From contig JAIKZT010000147.1 of the NCBI GenBank assembly GCA_024682015.1, positions 1 to 18,127 of the forward strand: 18,127 nucleotides of DNA, read 5' to 3'. The position numbers and the translations under genes were made by a program. Position 1 is the stretch's first letter. The number at the start of each line of letters is the position of its first letter. The notes under the pieces are model-generated. The model saw nothing but the letters and a program-made list of their open reading frames with translations, was not told the origin of the DNA and did not search any database. This DNA is from Clostridia bacterium. Its GTDB lineage: Bacteria; Bacillota; Clostridia; Peptostreptococcales; Anaerovoracaceae. Shown in pieces: positions 1-7,065 of this stretch.

Positions 1-1
1 C

Positions 2-388
2 AGCGACGAGGCGCTGCGGGATCACAACGCGCTCATCATGTGGAGCGGGGCGATCGAAAAACTGGACGAACCCATCGTGGTGAAACAGCCTGTGTGCAGC
101 ACGGACATCGCGCCGACGGTGCTGAACCTGATGGGCGCGGACTTCGATTCCCGCCTGTTCGCGGGGCGCGACGTCCTGAGCACGGACGAAGGCCTGGCCG
201 TCTGGAACAGCTACAGCTGGAAGACGGAGAAGGGCTTTTACGACGCCGTTTACGGCCGGTTCACGCCGGCGGAGGGAACGGATGCGGACGAGGCGTACAT
301 CGAGGAGATGAAGGACGTCGTCCGGAATAAACTGAATTACTGCAGAGACGTTTTGAGAACGGATTATTTCGCCTATGTCTTCCGGTAA
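2..388 (+). CDS. LTA synthase-like sulfatase-fold protein, C-terminal part (5' end outside window)
   Basis: This reading frame is open from the first base of the window and ends at TAA 386-388, so only the last 128 residues are visible. They match, nearly position by position, the C-terminal end of the complete LTA-synthase-like protein that follows: both have the pattern DHxALIxWSG, then PIVV, a DI-PT segment, DSRL-GRDV, and finally KGFY-GRFTP. This is the end of the alkaline phosphatase/sulfatase fold of polyglycerol-phosphate transferases that build or decorate lipoteichoic acid outside the membrane. The catalytic threonine, the metal ligands and the membrane segments would lie upstream and cannot be checked. 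The stop codon lies inside the start of the next gene (14 nt overlap), which points to co-transcription and probably translational coupling. The family assignment rests on similarity to the neighbour. Confidence 0.85.
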   Translation, partial: SDEALRDHNALIMWSGAIEKLDEPIVVKQPVCSTDIAPTVLNLMGADFDSRLFAGRDVLSTDEGLAVWNSYSWKTEKGFYDAVYGRFTPAEGTDADEAYIEEMKDVVRNKLNYCRDVLRTDYFAYVFR

Positions 389-2378
389 ACACGAGAAGAA
401 AGACAAGCGCATACTGAAACTGGACGGCTGCCTGCTGATGGCAGCCTCTTTGGCGTACATGGAACTGCTGCTGCAGCTCCTGTGCGGCCTGGACGGCTCC
501 GCGCCCGTGCGCGTGTTCGCTTCTCTGTGCGCGGGGCTCGCCATCGGGACGATCCTCTGCCTGATCGGCGGCCGCGCGGCCTTCTTCACGGAGGCGGTCC
601 TGCTGGAGGCTTGCACCATCGTCTTTATCGTGCAGGAGTTCCTGTACAACGCATACAAGGTCTTCATGAGCCCCGGGGACGTCGCGGCGGGAGCGGGCGG
701 CGTGACAGGCGAGTTTTCGGACGTCGTCTGGGAGATGATAGGCAAGGGCTGGTGGGTCATCCTGCTGTTCCACGCGCCCATGGCGGTCCTGATCGCGAAG
801 CGGAAGGGCATCGCGTTCCCGAAAGGCAAGGCGAAACTGCGCCGGTCTGCCATACTGGCCTGTTGCGCGCTCTTTTCCTGCGGGTTCGTTTCGGCTTTCA
901 GCGCGGAGGGCGCGGAGGATTCCTTCGCTTCTTTCAGCGACAACGTGCGCGGAGGCGGCCTGATCAAAGCGCTGGCGATGTCCGCGAAGCCTCAGCAGCA
1001 GGAGGAAGCACCGCTGCTGGCTCCCACGCGGGCAGCCGTGTCCGCTTTCGGCGGCAGCAGCTCTTCGGAGGGGCCCGCTTTCTTCGGGTTCAACAAGCTG
1101 GACGCGGACCTCGATGCGCTGATGGAGGAGAGCAGCGGGGACATCCTGGCGGCGACCCGCTACGTGGCGGAGCAAAAGCCGGCCAAGCGCAACGAGTATA
1201 CGGGGCTGCTTAAGGGCAAGAACCTGATCTTCTTCACGGCGGAGGCATTTTCCGCCGAGGTCATCGACGAAGAGCTCACGCCGACGCTGTACCGCATGGC
1301 CACGAAGGGCATCCAGTTCAAAGAGTATTATCAGCCGGCCTGGGGCGGCAGCACGTCCACGGGCGAGTTTTCCAACATCTTTGGCATCGTTCCCACGGAG
1401 GGCGTGCGGTCCATCCTGCGCACGATCGGCCACGACAACTCCACGACGATCGGCAGCAAGCTGAAGGCGCTCGGGTATTTCTCCGAGTGCTACCACAACG
1501 GCGAATACACGTATTATGACCGCGACGAGACTCACACGGGCTTCGGTTACGATAATTACGTGGCCAAGGGGTCCGGCATGGAGGAATTTCTGAGCGGGAC
1601 CTGGCCGGAATCGGATCTGGAGATGATGCAGTTCTCCCTGGAGCGCTACATCGATCAGCAGCCTTTTTCCGTGTATTACATGACGATCTCGGGTCACTGC
1701 AATTACGGCTGGGGCGGCAACGCCATGGCGCTTAAAAACCGGGATGCGGTGATGGATCTGGAAGTTACCGACCGGGTGAAGGGGTATCTGGCCGCCAACC
1801 TGGAGCTGGAATACGCGCTTGCGTATACGGTCGAGTGCCTCGAGAAAGCGGGTATCGCGGACGATACCGTCATCGTGCTGGGAACGGATCACTATCCGTA
1901 CGGTCTGGAGAAGAGCACGGCCTGGGGCAACGACCGGGACTATCTGGCCGACCTGTACGGCTACGCGTACACGAATCCGATGGAGCGCGACCACAGCGCG
2001 CTCATCATCTGGTCGGGGTGCCTGGAGAAGGCTGACCCTATCGTCGTCGATGCGCCCGTGCACAGCCTGGACATCCTGCCGACGCTGTGCAATCTGTTCG
2101 GCGTCGAATACGATTCGCGCCTGCTGGTGGGACGGGACGTGTTCTCGGAAGCAGAGCCGCTCGTGATGTGGACGAACGGCAGCTTCAAGACGGACAAGGG
2201 GTTCTACAACGCCGGCAGCGGCCGGTTCACGCCCGATACGGACGAGGAGGGAAACGAGATCGTGGTCAGCGACGAGTACGTCGCTGAGATGCGCGACATC
2301 GTGCGCGCGAAGATACGGTTTTCGTCCATCGTGCTCAATCAGGATTATTACCGCTATTTTGATGAATATGTAAAATAG
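375..2378 (+). CDS. LTA synthase-like membrane sulfatase-fold phosphotransferase
   Basis: A 667-residue protein with LtaS architecture. Five hydrophobic segments lie at about residues 15-40, 46-67, 70-92, 126-143 and 158-175, followed by an extracellular sulfatase/alkaline-phosphatase-fold domain from about residue 280. LtaS-type enzymes move glycerol phosphate from phosphatidylglycerol onto a growing chain, using one metal ion and a threonine nucleophile. The matching residues can be seen: E290 in FFTAEAFS, the nucleophile candidate T327 in STSTGE (the TSDxE position of LtaS), and D505-H506 in GTDHYPYG. The length is normal for the family. The ATG at 375 lies inside the end of the upstream paralogue with only a weak Shine-Dalgarno sequence, so coupled translation is likely. 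The family also includes phosphoethanolamine and other headgroup transferases, so the exact donor and acceptor are not certain. The first five segments are predicted by eye. Confidence 0.88.
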   Translation: MSSGKHEKKDKRILKLDGCLLMAASLAYMELLLQLLCGLDGSAPVRVFASLCAGLAIGTILCLIGGRAAFFTEAVLLEACTIVFIVQEFLYNAYKVFMSPGDVAAGAGGVTGEFSDVVWEMIGKGWWVILLFHAPMAVLIAKRKGIAFPKGKAKLRRSAILACCALFSCGFVSAFSAEGAEDSFASFSDNVRGGGLIKALAMSAKPQQQEEAPLLAPTRAAVSAFGGSSSSEGPAFFGFNKLDADLDALMEESSGDILAATRYVAEQKPAKRNEYTGLLKGKNLIFFTAEAFSAEVIDEELTPTLYRMATKGIQFKEYYQPAWGGSTSTGEFSNIFGIVPTEGVRSILRTIGHDNSTTIGSKLKALGYFSECYHNGEYTYYDRDETHTGFGYDNYVAKGSGMEEFLSGTWPESDLEMMQFSLERYIDQQPFSVYYMTISGHCNYGWGGNAMALKNRDAVMDLEVTDRVKGYLAANLELEYALAYTVECLEKAGIADDTVIVLGTDHYPYGLEKSTAWGNDRDYLADLYGYAYTNPMERDHSALIIWSGCLEKADPIVVDAPVHSLDILPTLCNLFGVEYDSRLLVGRDVFSEAEPLVMWTNGSFKTDKGFYNAGSGRFTPDTDEEGNEIVVSDEYVAEMRDIVRAKIRFSSIVLNQDYYRYFDEYVK

Positions 2379-2393
2379 GACGCCGGCTTGACG

Positions 2394-2429
2394 GTCCCTG
2401 CGCCCGCCGAAGGGCAGGCCGGGACTTTT
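2394..2429 (+). terminator. Candidate intrinsic terminator after the LTA-synthase-like genes
   Basis: The arms GTCCC (2394-2398) and GGGAC (2421-2425) pair, with a further GCCC/GGGC pairing inside (2402-2405 with 2412-2415). TTTT at 2426-2429 follows directly. The helix is interrupted by an internal loop, so it is weaker than the terminator after the kinase. It starts 16 nt after the TAG stop, where the end of a transcript is expected. A second T6 run follows at 2451-2456 without a good stem. Confidence 0.5.
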
Positions 2430-2651
2430 GCGCTGGCAGGCTCTGCGGGCTTTTTTGCGGCTCAGCGAGCATAAAAGCCGCTTCAAAAGGCGCAAAAGCG
2501 TGTATTTTTCGGCATTTTGTCCATCTGTCCCGTTATATATGGGACTTTTACACATTGAAGGGGTTGAAAAGGTTGTTACCAATATGGTAAAATAATCGTA
2601 TCAATTATTCCTTCATTTTTCTTATCTTTTTAATAAGAGAAAGGTCACAAA
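2430..2651 (+). other. AT-rich intergenic region ahead of the permease
   Basis: There is no credible gene in this stretch, whose base composition becomes clearly AT-rich compared with the genes. It holds a short hairpin, GTCCC (2527-2531) with GGGAC (2541-2545), followed by TTTTA. It also holds the promoter candidate described separately, and a modest Shine-Dalgarno sequence (GAGAAAGG, 2637-2644) ahead of the permease ATG at 2652. The role of the 2527-2545 hairpin is unclear. Confidence 0.5.
2564..2593 (+). promoter_or_regulatory. Sigma-A-type promoter candidate with overlapping inverted repeat
   Basis: TTGAAA (2564-2569) and TAAAAT (2588-2593) are separated by 18 nt, close to the consensus for the housekeeping sigma factor. 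The expected start of transcription would be near 2600, leaving a leader of about 50 nt before the permease ATG. A perfect inverted repeat, TTACC-AATAT-GGTAA (2576-2590), sits in the spacer and overlaps the -10 box, a natural place for a repressor to bind. No regulator gene is present in the window to pair with it. Confidence 0.55.
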
Positions 2652-4031
2652 ATGGAAGAAAACAAAAACCTGACACAGCATCAGGCGCAACTGGCTTCCG
2701 AAGAGACCGAACTTAGGCGCGAGATCAGCATGTTTGGCGGGGCGTCCATCCTCGCCGGCATCATGATCGGCGGCGGTATCTTCTACCTCGGTTCCTACGT
2801 CATGATGCGCACGGGCTACAGCCTCGGCATGTGCCTGCTCGCCTGGATCCTGGGCGGCGTCGTCTCCATGCTCGGCGGCCTGTGCTACGCGGAACTTGGC
2901 GCCATGATCCCCAAGGCCGGCGGCGGTCTCTACTACCTCAGCGAAGCATATCACCCCTGCATCGGCTTCATGTCCTCCTTCAACGGATGGCTCATCGGCT
3001 CCCCCGGCTCCATCGCCGCCGGCGCCCTGGCTCTTGCCTCCATGTTCTCGTTTGAAGGAACGACGGGCAAGATCGTTGCTACGGTCGTCTGCATCGCGTT
3101 CACGCTGTTCAACCTGCTGGGCGTAAAGCAGGGCTCCCTGCTGACGAACATCACCGTTATCGGCAAGGTCATCCCCATCCTGATCATCCTGGTCGCGGCT
3201 CTCGCGAAGGGCGGATCCGGCAACACGCTGTCCATGACTCCCGCTTATCCCGAAGGGACTTCCGGAAACTTCTTCGGAATGGTCGCGTTCGCGACGGTGG
3301 CCACGCTGTGGGCTTATGAGGGATGGACGAACCTGAACACGGTCGCTGAAGAAGTCAAGAACCCGAAGAAGAACCTGCCCCTGGCCATCATCGTCGCCAT
3401 CGGCGCCATCACGGTTCTGTACTGCCTGTTCAATTTCGCGATCTGGAAAGTCATCCCCCTCGCCGAAATGCACGAATTCATCGAAAACGGCACCTACTTC
3501 CTTGGTACCGAAGCCGCCAAGAAGATCTTCGGCGCCGCCGGTGCTACGCTGGTATCCGTCGGCATGGCGATCTCTCAGCTCGGCTCCATCAACTCGATGA
3601 CCCTCGCATTCCCGAGAGCGCCTTATGCCATGGCTAAGGAAGGCCACTTCTTCAAGGCTATGGGCCACATCAACAAGAACGCCGTTCCCGACGTCGCCAT
3701 GTGGGTCCAGCTGGTCCTCATCCTGCTCCTCATCTGGGTCCGCGCGCTGGATCAGCTCACGAACCTGGTCGTCTTCGCGCAGCAGATCATCAACGTGCTG
3801 ATCATCGGCGCCGTTCTCGTTCTGCGCAAGAAGATGCCGGATATGCCGCGTCCGTATAAGGTATGGGGCGGCGCCTTCACGGTCATCCTGGCCATCGTGG
3901 TCAACCTGGCCCTGATGATCAACACCTTCCTCGAAGATCCCGTTACGGCCATCATCGGTGTCGGTGTCATGGCTGCCGGTATCATCGTATACTTCATCTT
4001 CGACGCGAAGCTGAAGAAGGAAGGCAAGTAA
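2652..4031 (+). CDS. APC-superfamily amino acid permease, LAT-like
   Basis: A 459-residue polytopic membrane protein of normal length for the amino acid-polyamine-organocation superfamily, with about 12 hydrophobic segments. After a hydrophilic N-terminus, the sequence LRREISMFGGASILAG leads into the first helix, whose GGGIF motif (residues 40-44) takes the place of the GSGIF unwound-helix motif that binds the substrate's carboxyl and amino groups. YAELGAMIPKAGG (after helix 2) is also typical of the LAT branch, which includes the B. subtilis serine/threonine exchanger SteT. The family imports or exchanges amino acids; which one cannot be told from sequence. The gene has its own promoter candidate and is followed, before the amidohydrolases, by a strong hairpin, so it may be partly uncoupled from them. 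Its position suggests it supplies the substrate, or exports a product, of the pathway encoded downstream. Confidence 0.9.
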   Translation: MEENKNLTQHQAQLASEETELRREISMFGGASILAGIMIGGGIFYLGSYVMMRTGYSLGMCLLAWILGGVVSMLGGLCYAELGAMIPKAGGGLYYLSEAYHPCIGFMSSFNGWLIGSPGSIAAGALALASMFSFEGTTGKIVATVVCIAFTLFNLLGVKQGSLLTNITVIGKVIPILIILVAALAKGGSGNTLSMTPAYPEGTSGNFFGMVAFATVATLWAYEGWTNLNTVAEEVKNPKKNLPLAIIVAIGAITVLYCLFNFAIWKVIPLAEMHEFIENGTYFLGTEAAKKIFGAAGATLVSVGMAISQLGSINSMTLAFPRAPYAMAKEGHFFKAMGHINKNAVPDVAMWVQLVLILLLIWVRALDQLTNLVVFAQQIINVLIIGAVLVLRKKMPDMPRPYKVWGGAFTVILAIVVNLALMINTFLEDPVTAIIGVGVMAAGIIVYFIFDAKLKKEGK

Positions 4032-4062
4032 GCCTGAAAGCTCAATATCAGAACGCATCGAG

Positions 4063-4098
4063 CGCCCGGTCCGGAAATTCCGGGCCGGGCGTTTCTTC
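4063..4098 (+). terminator. Hairpin with T-rich tail between permease and first amidohydrolase
   Basis: Arms 4063-4074 and 4080-4091 form a 12-bp GC-rich stem with a single G-T wobble and the loop AAATT. TTTCTTC follows. This has the form of an intrinsic terminator. The T tract is imperfect, and the ribosome binding site AAGGAGG (4099-4105) of the next gene follows immediately, with no new promoter visible between. It is therefore more likely a partial terminator or processing/stability element that lowers expression of the enzymes relative to the permease, or the reverse. Confidence 0.65.
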
Positions 4099-4111
4099 AA
4101 GGAGGATCATT

Positions 4112-5749
4112 ATGAGAAAAACCGCTCTGATCAACGGCAAAGTCTACGTGGAGAGAGGAGATTTCCGGGAGGCGATCTACGCGGAGGACGGCGTCATCAA
4201 GTTCGTCGGGTCAAACGAAGCCGTGAAGGCCATGGCGGGACCGGGCGCCGAGCTCATCGACGCGCAGGGTAAGACCGTCATCCCCGGCATCAACGACGCG
4301 CATCTGCATTTCCTGTTCGTGGGCATCGGCCTCTCCCAGGTGAACACCATGGGCTGCAAGTCCATGGACGAGCTCATCCAACGCTGCCGCGACTGGATCG
4401 AGAAGTATCCGCAGCTCTGCAAGAACGGCTTGTTCTCCATGGGCTACAACGAGGACCTGTTCACGGAAGGCGAAAAGAGAAGCCCGAACCGCTACGATCT
4501 GGACAAGATCTCCACGGACATTCCCGTCATTCTCGCCCGCGCCTGCGGCCACATCGGCGTCTGCAACTCCAAGACCCTCGAGATGCTGAACGTCAAGCCC
4601 GGCCCGCTGCCCGGCGGCGGTTTTCCGGTGTTCGACGATAAGGGAGAGCCTACCGGCGTCTTCAACGAAGCGGTCTACTATCTGAAGGGCGTCATGCCGA
4701 CGTATACCGCCAAGGACTACGAGGAGATGTTCATGCTCGCGAACCAGCACGCGCTGGAGTGCGGGGTCACCTCCGTGCAGTCCAACGACCTGAACCAGAT
4801 CGTCGGCAAGCGCGAGGACCTGCAGACGGCCATCACGAACGTCTACGCCAGCGGCAAGGCCAAGGTCCGCTACCGCCACCAGATCTGCTACTACGAGCCG
4901 TCCGTGTTCGAAGAGGACTGCAGGAGCGGCGCCTTCTGGCAGATCGCCGGATCCGCGAACAATCCCCGGATCACGACCGGCCCGCTGAAGCTGTTCGGCG
5001 ACGGATCCCTGGGCGGGCGCACCGCCACGATCCGCGGCGGCTACAAGGATGACCCGGGCAACATGGGCGTTCCCAACATCACGCCCGAGAAGATGCTGGC
5101 CTTCGCGAAGGTCGCGGACAAGTACGGCGTCCAGCTGTGCACCCACGTTATCGGCGATCAGGCCATCGAGGACTGCATCAAGGCCTACGAGGCCGTGCTG
5201 CATTACGGCGAGAAGGACATCAATCCGCTGCGCCACGTCCTGATGCACTGCCAGATCACGGACCGCGAGATGATGGATACCATCAGGAAGGACGACCTCA
5301 TCCCGTGCTATCAGCCCATCTTCCTGGATTACGACATGCACATCGTGGAGAGCCGCTGCGGCAAGGACCTGTGCTCCACGTCCTACGCGTTCGGCACGGC
5401 CGACAAGCTGGGCATCCACCAGAGTTTCGGCACCGACTCGCCCGTGGAGGACCTCGATCCGTTCCCGGGGCTCTACTGCGCGGTCACCCGCCTGGATAAG
5501 AAGGGCTGGCCCGAGGGCGGCTGGAATCCGCAGGAATGCATCGACGTGTATACCGCCGTCGACGCCTATACCGTGGGCTCCGCCTATCAAGAATTCGCCG
5601 AGAACACGAAAGGGCGCATCAAGCCCGGCTATCTGTGCGACCTGGCGGTCCTCGATACGGACATCTTCACCTGCGATCCCGTAGCGATCAAGGACATCAA
5701 GTGCGACATGACCATCATCGACGGCGATGTGGTCTTCGAGAGAAAGTAG
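4112..5749 (+). CDS. YtcJ-like metal-dependent amidohydrolase (first copy)
   Basis: A 545-residue protein of the amidohydrolase superfamily, Amidohydro_3/YtcJ branch, with usual length. The N-terminal beta domain (RKTALINGKVYVERG) is followed by the barrel's metal motif HLH (H64, H66) after PGINDAH. Later come H345 in THVIGDQ, H379 in MHCQITD and the catalytic aspartate D442 in GTDSPVED. The C-terminus returns to the beta domain with LCDLAVLD. Members hydrolyse amide or other C-N bonds in small molecules; substrates differ widely and most are unknown. The start at 4112 is chosen because AAGGAGG lies 6 nt upstream and the protein then begins exactly where the family does; the frame is open further upstream inside the permease gene. 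It opens a run of six enzyme genes and resembles the third one in length and motifs. No signal peptide is seen, so the enzyme is cytoplasmic. Confidence 0.9.
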   Translation: MRKTALINGKVYVERGDFREAIYAEDGVIKFVGSNEAVKAMAGPGAELIDAQGKTVIPGINDAHLHFLFVGIGLSQVNTMGCKSMDELIQRCRDWIEKYPQLCKNGLFSMGYNEDLFTEGEKRSPNRYDLDKISTDIPVILARACGHIGVCNSKTLEMLNVKPGPLPGGGFPVFDDKGEPTGVFNEAVYYLKGVMPTYTAKDYEEMFMLANQHALECGVTSVQSNDLNQIVGKREDLQTAITNVYASGKAKVRYRHQICYYEPSVFEEDCRSGAFWQIAGSANNPRITTGPLKLFGDGSLGGRTATIRGGYKDDPGNMGVPNITPEKMLAFAKVADKYGVQLCTHVIGDQAIEDCIKAYEAVLHYGEKDINPLRHVLMHCQITDREMMDTIRKDDLIPCYQPIFLDYDMHIVESRCGKDLCSTSYAFGTADKLGIHQSFGTDSPVEDLDPFPGLYCAVTRLDKKGWPEGGWNPQECIDVYTAVDAYTVGSAYQEFAENTKGRIKPGYLCDLAVLDTDIFTCDPVAIKDIKCDMTIIDGDVVFERK

Positions 5750-5759
5750 GCAAAGATCC

Positions 5760-7007
5760 ATGATCATACTCAAAGGCAGAGTCATAGACGGAAACGGCGG
5801 ACAGCCCATCGAAAAGGGCGCCGTCGTGCTGGAAGGCAATACGATCAGGCTGGTCTGCGCGGAAAAAGACCTGCCGGACTACCCCGAAAGCCCGGACATC
5901 CAGGTGTTCGAGATAGAGGACGGAAGCATCCTGCCTGGCCTCATCGACACGCATGTCCACATGGGCTGGGGCTCCGCGAAGGCGATCGACTGGATCGGCA
6001 GCACGCCGCAGATGCAGACGTGCATCGCGCTGCGCGACATGCAGCAGCTGCGGGATTCGGGTTACACGGCCTTCCGCGATCTGGGGAGCGACGTCGTGCT
6101 CATGCGGCCCGCGGCGGAAGCCGGCTACATCAGCTGCCCGCGCATTTTCGCGGCGGGGCGCATCCTCACGCAGATCGGCGGCCACGGAGACCCGTACCAC
6201 AAGATCACGATAGAAGCGGCGCAGAGCCTCTACAATGTGGCGTACATCGTCAACGGCGTGGACGAGGTGAGAAAAGCCTGCCGGATCAACGCGAGAAACG
6301 GAGCGGACCTCATCAAGATCATGACGACCGGCGGCGTGTTCTCCAACGGCGACAAGGCGGGGGAGATCTCGCACTTCAGCCGCGACGAGATCCGCGCGGC
6401 GGTGGAGGAAGCGGAGAACATGGGTTCCTACGTCTCCAGCCACGCGCAGGCCAACCGCGGCATCCGCACGGCGCTCGAATGCGGCGTCAAGTCCATCGAG
6501 CACGGCTTCTATCTGGACGATTACTGCATCGATCTGATGCTGAAGAACGACTGCTGGTACATTCCGACGCTGTCCATCATGCACACGTCGAAGGTCTATT
6601 TCGAGAAGAAGGAGGGCGTTCTGCCTTATCTGAAGGAAAAGACCATGAAGTCCTACGAGGCGCATTACCGGGCGGTTGAAAAGGCGCGCAAGGCCGGCGT
6701 CAAGATCGGCATGGGCTGCGATTTCCTCGGCGACGCGGAGTTCGGCTGCAGCTACGACAAGGCGACGATGGAGTTCGAACGCATGGCGTTCGCCGGCTTC
6801 ACGCCGCTGGAGATCGTGCGCATGGCCACGAAGGTCAATTCCGAGATCATCCTGATGGCGGACAAGCTCGGCACGCTGGAAGCGGGCAAGCTGGCCGACG
6901 TCATCCTCGTGAAGGGCGACATGAGCAAGTCCGTGGATCCGATCACGGACAGCAGCAACGTCAAACTCGTCGTGCAGGACGGGAAGATCGTAAAAAATAT
7001 TATGTAA
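5760..7007 (+). CDS. Amidohydrolase with carboxylated-lysine motif (COG1228-type)
   Basis: A 415-residue cytoplasmic metal-dependent hydrolase. It starts with the beta-domain sequence MIILKGRVIDGNG. The metal ligands follow in order: HVH (H65, H67), the lysine K186 in LIKIMTTGGV (the position that is carboxylated and bridges two metals in this branch), H228 in SSHAQ, H248 in IEHGF and D321 in GMGCDFLG. This pattern matches COG1228 enzymes, among which prolidases and Xaa-Arg/Lys carboxypeptidases have been characterised, as well as imidazolonepropionase-like proteins. A dipeptide or N-acyl amino acid substrate is therefore reasonable but not proven. It begins 10 nt after the preceding stop. 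An in-frame ATG at 5727 lies inside the upstream gene and was not chosen, since the family N-terminus begins at 5760; the Shine-Dalgarno sequence is weak, so coupling with the gene before is likely. Confidence 0.88.
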   Translation: MIILKGRVIDGNGGQPIEKGAVVLEGNTIRLVCAEKDLPDYPESPDIQVFEIEDGSILPGLIDTHVHMGWGSAKAIDWIGSTPQMQTCIALRDMQQLRDSGYTAFRDLGSDVVLMRPAAEAGYISCPRIFAAGRILTQIGGHGDPYHKITIEAAQSLYNVAYIVNGVDEVRKACRINARNGADLIKIMTTGGVFSNGDKAGEISHFSRDEIRAAVEEAENMGSYVSSHAQANRGIRTALECGVKSIEHGFYLDDYCIDLMLKNDCWYIPTLSIMHTSKVYFEKKEGVLPYLKEKTMKSYEAHYRAVEKARKAGVKIGMGCDFLGDAEFGCSYDKATMEFERMAFAGFTPLEIVRMATKVNSEIILMADKLGTLEAGKLADVILVKGDMSKSVDPITDSSNVKLVVQDGKIVKNIM

Positions 7008-7015
7008 ACATCTTT

Positions 7016-7050
7016 GGGGCGGGTCATGCCTTTGCGTGACCCACCCATTT
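7016..7050 (+). terminator. Hairpin between second and third amidohydrolase genes
   Basis: Arms 7021-7029 (GGGTCATGC) and 7034-7042 (GCGTGACCC) form a 9-bp stem with one wobble pair and the loop CTTT. Two more base pairs can form outside a single mismatch. The tail is CATTTCTG, which is poor in T, so full termination is unlikely; an mRNA stability or partial attenuation role fits better. It fills the only gap over 50 nt inside the six-gene run. Confidence 0.5.
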
Positions 7051-7065
7051 CTGTGGAGAAGGCAC

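Noticed and set aside
2527..2550. A second terminator or riboswitch ahead of the permease
   Set aside because: The GTCCC/GGGAC stem has only five base pairs and a 9-nt AT-rich loop, it lies before the promoter candidate, and no known riboswitch core could be seen.
261..2582. A 773-codon open frame on the reverse strand
   Set aside because: It lies opposite the LTA-synthase-like genes, its translation is rich in arginine and histidine with no domain, and the forward protein has clear catalytic motifs. Long reverse frames are common in GC-rich genes.
3863..4111. An earlier start for the first amidohydrolase inside the permease gene
   Set aside because: The extra 83 residues overlap the permease in another frame and look like noise; the strong AAGGAGG 6 nt before 4112 and the family N-terminus decide the start.
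7036..7065. An earlier ATG for the third amidohydrolase
   Set aside because: It falls inside the right arm of a hairpin and has no Shine-Dalgarno sequence; the ATG at 7066 has one and matches the family start.
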